From Bacteroidales bacterium (GTDB lineage Bacteria; Bacteroidota; Bacteroidia; Bacteroidales; CAIWKO01), in NCBI GenBank assembly GCA_023228145.1, contig JALOBU010000006.1, positions 1 to 64,000 on the forward strand: 64,000 nucleotides of DNA, given 5' to 3'. This document shows, piece after piece, positions 50,398-58,548 of the stretch; positions within the stretch are counted from its first letter, which is position 1, and the number at the start of each line of letters is the position of its first letter. Made by a program: the position numbers and the translations under genes. The notes beneath the pieces are model-generated. The model was not told the DNA's origin and made no database searches. It was given only the letters and a program-made list of their open reading frames with translations.

Positions 50398-51165
50398 TTA
50401 TTTTTTTAACAAATGTGTAGTGTTTGCCTGAGATGTTGGCATAATGAGCAGGTCGTTCACATTGACGTGTGCTGGCAGGGATGCTACAAAATACACAGCA
50501 CCTGCAATATCGTCTCCTGTCAATGGTGTAAATCCCTCATATGCTTTTTTTGCTTTCACTTTATCTCCTTTAAATCTGACTTCGGAGAACTCTGTTTGTG
50601 CTGCACCCGGGGCAATCTGACTCACTTTGATATTATGTTCCAGTAAGTCTATCCTCATGGACTTAGTGAGAGAATCAACAGCTGCCTTGGTAGCACAGTA
50701 AACATTTCCATTAAGATAACTTTCTTTACCGGCAATGGAACCAATGTTGATGATGTGGCCTTTTTTTCGATGTATCATTCCCGGAATGATGCAACGGCTG
50801 ACGTAGAGTAACCCTTTTATATTAGTATCTATCATTTGTGTCCAGTCGTCAATTTTGCCTTCGTTTATAGGCTCAAGGCCTGCGGCGAGCCCAGCATTGT
50901 TGATGAGAATGTCAATACTTTTCCATTGTGCAGGTATTTTTTTAATGGCCAGAGCCACCTCATCATAGTTTCTGACATCAAAATTTAATACCAAAACTTC
51001 AGCATCGTATTTTTTCTTTAATGAAGCGGCCAGCGATTTTAACAACTCCAGCCTTCTGCCTGTAACTATGACTTTAAAATTATTTTGTGCGAAAATAGTG
51101 GCGCATGCTTTGCCGATGCCTGAACTGGCGCCTGTAACTATTACAGTTTTTTTCTTAGTTGCCAT
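50398..51165 (-). CDS. Short-chain dehydrogenase/reductase (YdfG-like)
   Basis: A 255-residue classical SDR. The NADP-binding TGASSGIGKACA lies at residues 10-21, with VIVTGRR (Arg-Arg after strand 2 favours NADPH). NNAGLAAG, GSIAGKESYLNGNVYCATKAAVD (catalytic Ser, Tyr-x-x-x-Lys) and APGAAQTEF complete the signature. YdfG-type enzymes reduce or oxidise hydroxy acids such as L-allo-threonine and 3-hydroxypropionate; the substrate here is unproven. The start overlaps the end of the upstream TonB-dependent receptor gene by about 11 bases, so they are probably co-transcribed. Confidence 0.9.
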   Translation of the reverse strand: MATKKKTVIVTGASSGIGKACATIFAQNNFKVIVTGRRLELLKSLAASLKKKYDAEVLVLNFDVRNYDEVALAIKKIPAQWKSIDILINNAGLAAGLEPINEGKIDDWTQMIDTNIKGLLYVSRCIIPGMIHRKKGHIINIGSIAGKESYLNGNVYCATKAAVDSLTKSMRIDLLEHNIKVSQIAPGAAQTEFSEVRFKGDKVKAKKAYEGFTPLTGDDIAGAVYFVASLPAHVNVNDLLIMPTSQANTTHLLKK

Positions 51166-53092
51166 GATTTTTTGTTTTAAAATTAAATAAATATCGGATA
51201 CCTCCCGTCACCCAAGCACCAGGCATCTGAATATTGCCGAAATCATAATACCTGGTGTTGAAAATGTTGTTGCATGCCACAAAAATATCAAAATTCAGCG
51301 GACGCCAGAAAACTTTGGCATCCCCGACTAGAAATACCGCATAACTTTTTTCGCCTCCTGTCGCAAAATCGGTGTAACTGCCGTTTCTGTCCTGCAAAAG
51401 CAGCGTCAGGTTGAAGCCAAGGGATTTATAGATTTTTACATCTGTGCTCAGTGTGAGCTTGTGTTTCAAATAATCCATAACATAATATGAAATCAAATCC
51501 CCGCTTTTTTTATACGAATCTATATATGAATATGATAAACGCAATGTCTGCAGAAAACATTTCTTGATATTGAAATCTTCAAAATTTATATTTATGATTG
51601 CTTCAGCACCCCATGTGTGCAGCTCTGTGATATTTGAGCTTTCCCAAATGCTTGAATCCGGCTCCTTTACCCAGTCAATGATATTTTTGCCATAACGGTA
51701 AAATCCGGTAATATTTATTTGAAGCCCTTTATTTTTATAATTCAGCCCGCCTTCTGCCTGATAGGCTTTTTCGGACATTAATTCGGGATTGGCACGGTTT
51801 ACAGGGCTCTGGTAATATAGCTCGGTAAAACTTGGTGCACGTAATGATTTGTTGGCAGAAAAGAAAACTTTTAACTTCGGGCTGATGTTAGCCATAAAAT
51901 CAAAGCCGGGACAAAAATCGAAACCGAATTTGTTATTATAATTCAGCAAAATACCGAAAGTGAAGCTTGTCCTTTTTTTACTTAAAGTTTGGTTTATAGA
52001 TACATTAAATGTATTTCGTGAAGATTTATTTGTAAAAAAGCCGTTTTTGTCCCAGATATCTTTTATGGTATCAGAAGTTGTTTCCCCTAAAACATTGCTG
52101 TTGATTATTTCATTATAAAACTCGCCGCGTATGTTGGTTTTACCAAGTATTGGATAAAAACTCATTTCAACACTGCCTCCTTTAACTTCTGTAAGATGGT
52201 AATTGTGATTTATATACCATACCGGAGCATCTTCCCTGAAAAGCTGAAAGCGGTCATGATGCAGTTGCAAATACCCATTGATAATCAGGTTTGTTTTTTT
52301 GCTGTATGAATAGGTGATTGCCATGAGTCCTGATTTTGTTTTTTCATACTGCTCGGGATATTTAAAGGAGTAAAAGCTGTTGGCGCCAAAGGCCTTATCC
52401 TGATATCCTGCCTGCAGAGCGAAGCTGCTGTTTTTGAATTTGAAACTCCCTCTGTAAAATCCTTTCCAGACATTGAAATCAGTGTTTGTTGTGTACCCTA
52501 AACATTGTTTGTAATTAAAAGAAAAAAAATTATTGCTGTTTTTTGAATTGATATTTGAAGAAATATTTCCGTCGATTAACCCATACATACCGCCGGAAGC
52601 CGATACGCTGACAAAACTTTCATCATAATCGGAAGTAATGATGTTTATCACCCCACTGAAAGCGCCCGGGCCAAAAAGCCGTGCTCCCGAACCTTTCATG
52701 ATTTCGATGCGTTTTACTTTGCTGATTTCTATAGGAATATCCAGGTTGTGGTGGCCTGTCTGGGGGTTATTGACACGTATTCCGTTGAGCAGGATAAGTG
52801 TCTGCTCAAATGAACCTCCGTCAATGCTGACATCAGCCTGAACTTCATTTGCTCCGCGGGAGCGGATATCGGTAGCAGTCAAATAATTTAACAATTCGGG
52901 AAGGGTAGCAACGGGTAGTTTACTGATATCTTCAGCCTGTATCACCTGAACATTTCTGATGCCTCCGGGGTCAATAAATGCAATCTTATCAGCATGAATC
53001 AATACTTCTTTAATAAATAAAGTATCTGTCTGGCAGAATGTATTTATTGAAAATATCAAAGTGAAAAATGTGAAAAAAAACACTTTTCTCAT
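51155..53092 (-). CDS. TonB-dependent outer-membrane receptor (BtuB-like)
   Basis: A 645-residue protein. The signal peptide ends near NTFCQ. The plug domain (about 40-155) reads IRNVQVIQAEDISKLPVATLPELLNYLTATDIRSRGANEVQADVSIDGGSFEQTLILLNGIRVNNPQTGHHNLDIPIEISKVKRIEIMKGSGARLFGPGAFSGVINIIT, a strong match to the cobalamin/siderophore plug. The rest is a 22-strand barrel with alternating aromatic residues and a final strand GGIRYLFNF. The likely ligand is a corrinoid or siderophore; no btuFCD genes are nearby. The next gene upstream, a polytopic membrane protein, ends four bases into its start (ATGA), and the SDR overlaps its end, so three genes form one unit. Confidence 0.9.
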   Translation of the reverse strand: MRKVFFFTFFTLIFSINTFCQTDTLFIKEVLIHADKIAFIDPGGIRNVQVIQAEDISKLPVATLPELLNYLTATDIRSRGANEVQADVSIDGGSFEQTLILLNGIRVNNPQTGHHNLDIPIEISKVKRIEIMKGSGARLFGPGAFSGVINIITSDYDESFVSVSASGGMYGLIDGNISSNINSKNSNNFFSFNYKQCLGYTTNTDFNVWKGFYRGSFKFKNSSFALQAGYQDKAFGANSFYSFKYPEQYEKTKSGLMAITYSYSKKTNLIINGYLQLHHDRFQLFREDAPVWYINHNYHLTEVKGGSVEMSFYPILGKTNIRGEFYNEIINSNVLGETTSDTIKDIWDKNGFFTNKSSRNTFNVSINQTLSKKRTSFTFGILLNYNNKFGFDFCPGFDFMANISPKLKVFFSANKSLRAPSFTELYYQSPVNRANPELMSEKAYQAEGGLNYKNKGLQINITGFYRYGKNIIDWVKEPDSSIWESSNITELHTWGAEAIININFEDFNIKKCFLQTLRLSYSYIDSYKKSGDLISYYVMDYLKHKLTLSTDVKIYKSLGFNLTLLLQDRNGSYTDFATGGEKSYAVFLVGDAKVFWRPLNFDIFVACNNIFNTRYYDFGNIQMPGAWVTGGIRYLFNFKTKNHGN

Positions 53093-54399
53093 GAGGCGAA
53101 TTTCCTTAAAAAAGGTAAATGCATAAATACTTTTTCTTTGTCAAGCAAATGAAATAAAAATATCAGCAAAAAAGGCAAAGCAGGGGCTTTATATCTGACC
53201 ATAGCCCCGATAACAGGTGTGGTAATGCCTGTCAGAATGAATGTCCCCGTCACAATTATAAAGCAAAATATCAAAATAGATTTATTTGCCTCTTTAAACC
53301 GGGCAAAAACTAAACAAAAAATTATTAAAAATAAAATAACCATATTTTCGATGGCTGCAAATATCATTATCAACGAATGAGCTTCAAAGATGTATGGTCT
53401 GATGAGTGTATTATAAAACGAAACGGGTGCCTGCAGAATCATATCGCTTAACTCCGGTTTTAAAAGCTTATCGCTGGTTAAGCTGCCTGAATTCATTTCT
53501 TTAGCCAGCCCCACAAAATCATTTTGTTTTTGAGCAATTATCTGAACGGCATTATATCCCGGAAAGATATGATGAATATTAATTCCAGCCAATATTATGA
53601 TTCCGATAAATAAGGCATACTTTAAATAGCAGCGGTAAGAATTATCTTTTCTGCACCATAAATAACCAAACAACAAGGGTGAGACGATAATGAAAATATA
53701 AAATTTAGTATGTATCAACAAAAACATAGCTGCATGAAAAATGATAAGATTGATAATAAGTTTTTTTCGTATTCCGATGCATTTTAAAGTATAGAGTAAA
53801 ATCCCGAGTCCAAAAAGAAGTATGCCTTCTTTTAATACGCCGGAACCCCAAAATAACACAGAGGGAATCAGGAAAACCGCAATAAAAAGCAAATGTCTCT
53901 TATTTATAAAGTGCGGTAAAAAAAATTTATAAATTCCTACCAGGCCCGTGAGCGACAAAAAGCACATAAAAACCGTATGAACGTTATAGTATCCGAAAGA
54001 AAAAATTCTCAAAACTGCATTCAGGCGTATGATGGTGTGACTGTCGTTGTAGATATTGCTTTCAAACACCCGGAACCAATTGTTCATCTGGTGGTAGTAA
54101 TTATTAAAGTACGGGGTGTCGTTTTGGATGCTGAAAAGCATTTTGAAAAAGTCAATGGGTTTGTTCCACAGAGCGTCATACATTATTTTACTATCATCAA
54201 AATACTTGAAAATATCCGCGGTAGCCCGGTCAGTGTAATAGTAGGTGTACAAAAAATACATGCCCACACCGGCTGCCAGCTTGATTAAAAAAACTACAAT
54301 CAGCCAATATGCTTTTATTCCTTCCAATTTGAAAAAAGGAATTTTCCAAATAAGAAAAATTATGAAAAGTGTGTATAATAGCGTAAGTAGTATCTCCAA
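53089..54399 (-). CDS. Hypothetical polytopic membrane protein
   Basis: A 436-residue protein with about eleven hydrophobic segments. It begins MEILLTLLYTLFIIFLIWKIPFF and has one large outer loop near residues 65-120 (DRATADIFKYFDDSKIMYDALWNKPIDFFKMLF...). The loop with DxxxYFxDS and later FLIPSVLFWGSGVLKEGILLFGLGILLY recalls the membrane glycosyltransferase/polymerase-like proteins (GT-C or EpsG-like) found near envelope genes. No catalytic residue can be fixed. Its stop overlaps the TonB receptor start (ATGA). Confidence 0.6.
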   Translation of the reverse strand: MEILLTLLYTLFIIFLIWKIPFFKLEGIKAYWLIVVFLIKLAAGVGMYFLYTYYYTDRATADIFKYFDDSKIMYDALWNKPIDFFKMLFSIQNDTPYFNNYYHQMNNWFRVFESNIYNDSHTIIRLNAVLRIFSFGYYNVHTVFMCFLSLTGLVGIYKFFLPHFINKRHLLFIAVFLIPSVLFWGSGVLKEGILLFGLGILLYTLKCIGIRKKLIINLIIFHAAMFLLIHTKFYIFIIVSPLLFGYLWCRKDNSYRCYLKYALFIGIIILAGINIHHIFPGYNAVQIIAQKQNDFVGLAKEMNSGSLTSDKLLKPELSDMILQAPVSFYNTLIRPYIFEAHSLIMIFAAIENMVILFLIIFCLVFARFKEANKSILIFCFIIVTGTFILTGITTPVIGAMVRYKAPALPFLLIFLFHLLDKEKVFMHLPFLRKFAS

Positions 54400-54905
54400 T
54401 TTCTTCAGAAATTAATCAACAAAGATAATTTTTTTGAAACTATTCAGTATTTTGAGTTTATGGTAAATATTAATTACTTGAGTTTTGCATAATTTCTTTA
54501 GGTCACACAGAGCCGGACACAGCGCTGCGTTGAGGGTTGAGTCCGTGTCGAAGTTTGACATACAACGGTCGTCTTCGACAATCTTCTCCTTCCCTGCCTT
54601 GCCGGCAGGCAGGCACTTTCGTTTCAGGAGAAGCTGCTCTGACTGACCGTGGTTTTGTTCTTTTTGACTATATGTAAAAAAGTTATTTTTCATTTAGTTA
54701 GTGTCTTTACAATTCATTATTGACAGGTATTTGACAGTTTAATTTTTTATGCAAAACTTCAGTTAATTATTTTTTTTTAGGGTAATAATAAGAGTTTTAT
54801 ATCAAAGTGCTTCATTTAAATTTAATTCGATGAGGTTTGTTTAGAATTTATTTAAACATATCCATAAAAAAAATCAGCGTATCTTTTTCAGTAATGATAT
54901 TTTTT
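54400..54905. other. Spacer with GC-rich REP-like block
   Basis: About 500 bp, AT-rich except for a GC-rich patch. Positions 54593-54610 (CCTGCCTTGCCGGCAGGC) are the exact reverse complement of 11954-11971. A 93-codon minus frame across it (54412-54693) shows no protein-like pattern and is not called. Confidence 0.55.
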
Positions 54906-54913
54906 TACTTTTG
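54906..54913 (+). promoter_or_regulatory. -7 box (TACTTTTG) of purL
   Basis: A TAnnTTTG element 24 bases before ATG 54938. It contains the TTG that would give a longer frame (54911), so 54938 is taken as the start. Confidence 0.7.
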
Positions 54914-54937
54914 CAGAGATACAATCTATTATCGGCG

Positions 54938-57175
54938 ATGAAAAAAGACAAATCAGAAAAGAAGGTAACTCTGGAGACGGCTCAGATGCTCGGCCTTAAT
55001 GAGGAAGAGTTTAAGAAGATAAAAGAAATATTGGGCCGTATGCCGAATTTTAATGAGCTCAGCGTGTTTTCGGTGATGTGGTCGGAACATTGTTCCTATA
55101 AGAATTCCATTTTCTGGCTGAAAAAACTTCCCAAGGAAGGGCCGCAGATGCTTGCCAAAGCCGGCGAAGAAAATGCCGGCATGGTGGATATCGGAAACGG
55201 TATGGCCTGCGTGTTTAAAATTGAATCACATAACCATCCTTCGGCTGTGGAACCTTACCAGGGGGCTGCCACGGGTGTCGGAGGTATCAACCGCGACATT
55301 TTTACCATGGGAGCCAGGCCTATAGCCCAGCTTAATTCCTTGCGATTTGGTAACCTGGCTCTTGACCGTACCAAACGCCTTGTGAAAGGGGTGGTAAAAG
55401 GAATTGGCGACTATGGCAATGCTTTTGGTGTGCCTGTTGTAGCAGGAGAAACCAATTTTGACGAATGTTATAATCAGAATATTCTTGTGAATGCTATGTC
55501 GGTGGGGGTGGTGAAAGCGAGTAACACCGTTTCCGCCACATCAAAAGGTGTAGGCAATCCCATCTTTATTGTGGGCTCATCCACTGGCAAAGACGGCATA
55601 CACGGCGCCACTTTTGCTTCGGAAGATATCACCGAGAACTCTGCCGAAGACCTGCCTTCAGTGCAGGTTGGCGACCCTTTTCAGGAAAAACTTTTACTGG
55701 AAGCATCGCTGGAACTGATAAAATCAGGATGTGTGGTCGGAATGCAGGATATGGGGGCTGCCGGAATCGTCTGTTCAACTTCCGAAATGTCGGAGAAAGG
55801 AGAACATGGTATGGATATTTTTCTTGACAAAGTACCCCTCAGGCAGAAAAATATGAAACCTTTTGAAATTCTCCTGTCCGAGTCGCAGGAACGTATGCTG
55901 GTAGTCATAGAAAAAGGCAGGGAAGATGTCGCCAAGAAAATTTTTGAAAAATGGGATCTCAATTGTGCAGAGATAGGCAAAGTGACCAAAGGAGGCATGC
56001 TTAACTATTATATGAACGGCGAAATTGTGGCAAAAATCCCTGCCGAATCGCTGGTGCTGGGAGGAGGCGCACCCGTGTATCAGCGTGATTATAAAGAACC
56101 GGAGTATTACAAAAAGTCAAAAAAATTTAATATCAACTCTGTTCCTGAACCTGCCGACCTGAGGCCTGTGGCCAGAATGCTGCTCGCCATCCCCAACATC
56201 TGTTCAAAAAAATGGGTGTGGGAACAGTACGACAGTATGGTGGGAACTAAAAATATGACTACTAACATGCCTGCCGATGCTGCCGCGGTAAACCTCAAAG
56301 GGACAGATAAAGCATTGGTTATGACGGTTGATTGTAATGCCCGTTATGTTTATGCAGATCCACGTATTGGAACGGAAATTGCCGTAGCGGAAGCCGCACG
56401 TAACATCGTCTGTTCGGGAGGTAAACCATTGGCAGTTACCAATTGCCTCAACTTTGGAAACCCTTATAATCCGGAAGTGTACTGGCAGTTTGTGCATGCC
56501 ATCAAAGGCATGTCAAATGCCTGTAAAAAATTCGGCACTCCTGTTACAGGCGGTAATGTAAGCTTTTACAACCAGTCAAATATGGACGGAAAAGTGGTGC
56601 CGATATTTCCTACTCCGGTAATTGGCATGATAGGACTGCTGGAACATAAGAGCATGCTTATGACTATGGATTTCAAGCAGAAAGGCGATATGATATATAT
56701 GCTGGGGGAAAACCGCAACGACATAAATTCCTCACAATACCTTGTGAATTATCATAAAGTGCCTTTATCGCCTCCGCCATATTTCAATATTGACAAGGAA
56801 TTTATTACACATTATGTTTTGGGGGAATTGATAAGCAGCAGCCTTATCAACTCAGCGCATGATGTGTCGGAAGGCGGGCTTTTTATTGCATTGTTCGAGT
56901 GCGGAATGTTCAGAAACCTTGGTTTTGATATCACAACCGACTGTGAAATACGTGAAGATGCATTTCTTTTTGGAGAAAGCCAGGGCAGGATATTGGTGAG
57001 CGTGAGTCAGGAAAAAGAAGCGGAATTTCTTGATTTTATTGTGGATACAAGGGCCAATTGCACATTGCTGGGACACGTAACCAAAGGCGAAATGCGTGTT
57101 GACGATATTTCTTATGGCCAGGTGAAGGATGCCAAAAAAATATATGATAATGCTCTGGAAGAGTATTTAAAGTAA
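54938..57175 (+). CDS. purL: Phosphoribosylformylglycinamidine synthase subunit PurL (small type)
   Basis: A 745-residue enzyme of purine synthesis: FGAR plus glutamine-derived ammonia plus ATP gives FGAM. The size and the lack of a glutaminase domain mark the three-component type that needs PurS and PurQ, neither of which is in this window. Two AIRS-like halves are seen. The first has MWSEHCSYKNS, IESHNHPSAVEPYQGAATGVGGI, PVVAGETNFD and SSTGKDGIHGATFAS. The second has VMTVDCNARYVYADPRIGTEIAVAEAARNI, LTNCLNFGNP-like AVTNCLNFGNPYNPEVYWQF and VTGGNVSFYNQ. All nucleotide-binding motifs are intact. It is monocistronic, followed 20 bp later by the IS remnant. Confidence 0.97.
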   Translation: MKKDKSEKKVTLETAQMLGLNEEEFKKIKEILGRMPNFNELSVFSVMWSEHCSYKNSIFWLKKLPKEGPQMLAKAGEENAGMVDIGNGMACVFKIESHNHPSAVEPYQGAATGVGGINRDIFTMGARPIAQLNSLRFGNLALDRTKRLVKGVVKGIGDYGNAFGVPVVAGETNFDECYNQNILVNAMSVGVVKASNTVSATSKGVGNPIFIVGSSTGKDGIHGATFASEDITENSAEDLPSVQVGDPFQEKLLLEASLELIKSGCVVGMQDMGAAGIVCSTSEMSEKGEHGMDIFLDKVPLRQKNMKPFEILLSESQERMLVVIEKGREDVAKKIFEKWDLNCAEIGKVTKGGMLNYYMNGEIVAKIPAESLVLGGGAPVYQRDYKEPEYYKKSKKFNINSVPEPADLRPVARMLLAIPNICSKKWVWEQYDSMVGTKNMTTNMPADAAAVNLKGTDKALVMTVDCNARYVYADPRIGTEIAVAEAARNIVCSGGKPLAVTNCLNFGNPYNPEVYWQFVHAIKGMSNACKKFGTPVTGGNVSFYNQSNMDGKVVPIFPTPVIGMIGLLEHKSMLMTMDFKQKGDMIYMLGENRNDINSSQYLVNYHKVPLSPPPYFNIDKEFITHYVLGELISSSLINSAHDVSEGGLFIALFECGMFRNLGFDITTDCEIREDAFLFGESQGRILVSVSQEKEAEFLDFIVDTRANCTLLGHVTKGEMRVDDISYGQVKDAKKIYDNALEEYLK

Positions 57176-57195
57176 TACCCTAATGTTGTTTTTTT

Positions 57196-57818
57196 ACTGG
57201 AGTTTCCTCAAAATTTAATCCGGGAATAAAGATAGTTGAAAAGTGTCGGAGTTAGGTCCAATTCGTGATTTAAACTGGTTGGGCCCTGCCCTGGAATGTT
57301 TTAGTAGTTCAAATATACCGTCAGCCATTGCGTAATTAAAGAAAGTTGGCACACCAAATATCCTTTTTGAAAGGAAAAATATTTTTTGTACCATTACTTT
57401 CAATTTCAGCGGTACCCCAATGTATATACTTGTAAAATATGCAATAGCATGAACCAAAACGGTAATGTTTCGTATTGACTTGTAACTAAGAATCCTAAAA
57501 TCTTCAAAATTATATGCCTGTTTGATATACCGATAGCATTTCTTTAACTAAGCGTTTTTGAGTTTTACACAAATTTTTTGAGATTGTTCCTGAAAATTTG
57601 TTACTTTGCATTTTGAAACGATGAATTGTCGTTGAGTTTGTGTCCATAGGTGTGTTGAAGTTTTTGTCAATTCTAAGATACACTTTATGGACACAACTTT
57701 TTTGAGGAACCTCATAAAAACGAAAAAAAAATAACACCTTCCATTTAATAAACAGCAAAAATAGTTGATATTAAACAACTTACATGTTTTTACCGTATTT
57801 TTTTAAGGAAACTCCAGT
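57196..57818 (-). mobile_element. Internally deleted insertion sequence with intact terminal inverted repeats
   Basis: Terminal repeats ACTGGAGTTTCCT (57196-57208) and AGGAAACTCCAGT (57806-57818) are exact complements over 13 bases. Inside, the minus strand holds the N-terminus of a transposase (MQSNKFSGTISKNLCKTQKRLVKEML from 57611, perhaps from 57647) and, in another frame, its C-terminus (QAYNFEDFRILSYKSIRNITVLVHAIAYF, then KIFFLSKRIFGVPTFFNYAMADGIFELLKHSRA and LSLFPD, ending 57215). The DDE catalytic centre between them is missing, so about 1 kb was deleted around 57520. Flanks are T-rich, so a target duplication cannot be read. The 83 bp before its right end also occur at 6351-6433. It looks like an IS4-superfamily element. 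Confidence 0.8.
57215..57647 (-). pseudogene. Transposase remnant (N- and C-terminus joined, catalytic core lost)
   Basis: The coding part of the IS described above. The N-terminal piece runs from the ATG at 57647 or 57611 to about 57520. The C-terminal piece is read in a different frame from about 57505 to the TAA at 57215. The pattern (short basic N-terminus SGxISKxLxKxQK, C-terminal KRIFGxPxFxNYAxADGLF) fits Bacteroidetes DDE transposases. It cannot be active. Confidence 0.7.
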
Positions 57819-57872
57819 TTTTTAACATCAAAAATATTCATCTTGTTTTTCTTTTTGTTTGAAATATTTTTA

Positions 57873-57880
57873 TAATTTTG
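57873..57880 (+). promoter_or_regulatory. -7 box (TAATTTTG) of the TetR-RND operon
   Basis: A TAnnTTTG element 57 bases before ATG 57938. No palindromic operator was obvious between box and start. Confidence 0.6.
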
Positions 57881-57937
57881 AACGTTTTAATCAATTATTC
57901 AAAAATATAAGGATGCAATATTCTTACAGAAGGTAAC

Positions 57938-58510
57938 ATGAAAGAGACAATTATGCATGCGGCAAGGGAGGTCTTCAGTAAGTTCGGCTTCAGGAAAACA
58001 ACGCTTGAGGATATTGCGAAACATATTGGTAAGGGAAAAACCGCCTTGTATTATTATTACAAAAACAAAGAAGAAATATTCGGGGCGGTGCTTGATTTTG
58101 AAGTTGAAAGGTTCAGCAACGAAATGATAAACACCCTTGAACATGAAACAAGCCCTCAGAAGAAACTGAGACGTTACATCACGAAACGCATGGAATTATA
58201 CAATTATGTTTTAAATTTCTATAGCGCCATAAAAAGTGAATACCTGGAAAATGTCGCTGTCTTTGAGAAAATCAGGCAAAAGTACGACCAGATGGAAATT
58301 GAAATCGTTTCGGACATTCTCTCGGAAGGAATTGCGAAAAATGAATTTGTTGCCCGCGATGTTCATCTGACAGCCTATGCTATCATCCTTGCCATGAAAG
58401 GCTTTGAATACCCTTTTTCATACCAGCAGGATATCATAAAAATGGAAGAGGATATTGATAAACTCATGGATGTACTCTTTTACGGAATAATAAAAACCCC
58501 AACAAAATAA
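57938..58510 (+). CDS. TetR-family transcriptional regulator
   Basis: A 190-residue protein. The N-terminal helix-turn-helix is typical: AAREVFSKFGFRKTTLEDIAKHIGKGKTALYYYYKNKEEIFGAVLDFE (residues 6-53). The C-terminal ligand domain is helical, ending AMKGFEYPFSYQQDIIKMEEDIDKLMDVLFYGI. A weak Shine-Dalgarno (GAAGG) precedes the ATG. It probably represses the RND gene 38 bp downstream and is inactivated by a lipid-like or toxic ligand; that is inference from the family and the arrangement. A damaged paralogue lies at 61.1 kb before the second RND gene. Confidence 0.88.
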   Translation: MKETIMHAAREVFSKFGFRKTTLEDIAKHIGKGKTALYYYYKNKEEIFGAVLDFEVERFSNEMINTLEHETSPQKKLRRYITKRMELYNYVLNFYSAIKSEYLENVAVFEKIRQKYDQMEIEIVSDILSEGIAKNEFVARDVHLTAYAIILAMKGFEYPFSYQQDIIKMEEDIDKLMDVLFYGIIKTPTK

Positions 58511-58548
58511 TAAAACACTTTTTCAAACTTCCCATCAACTCAAAATTT

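Noticed and set aside
54412..54693. 93-codon minus-strand frame near the REP-like block
   Set aside because: Low-complexity composition, and it contains the shared 18-mer; no start signal.
57510..57778. Two overlapping minus-strand frames as separate genes
   Set aside because: Both are readings of the transposase N-terminal remnant and IS end; only the frame with MQSNKFSG is meaningful and it is broken.
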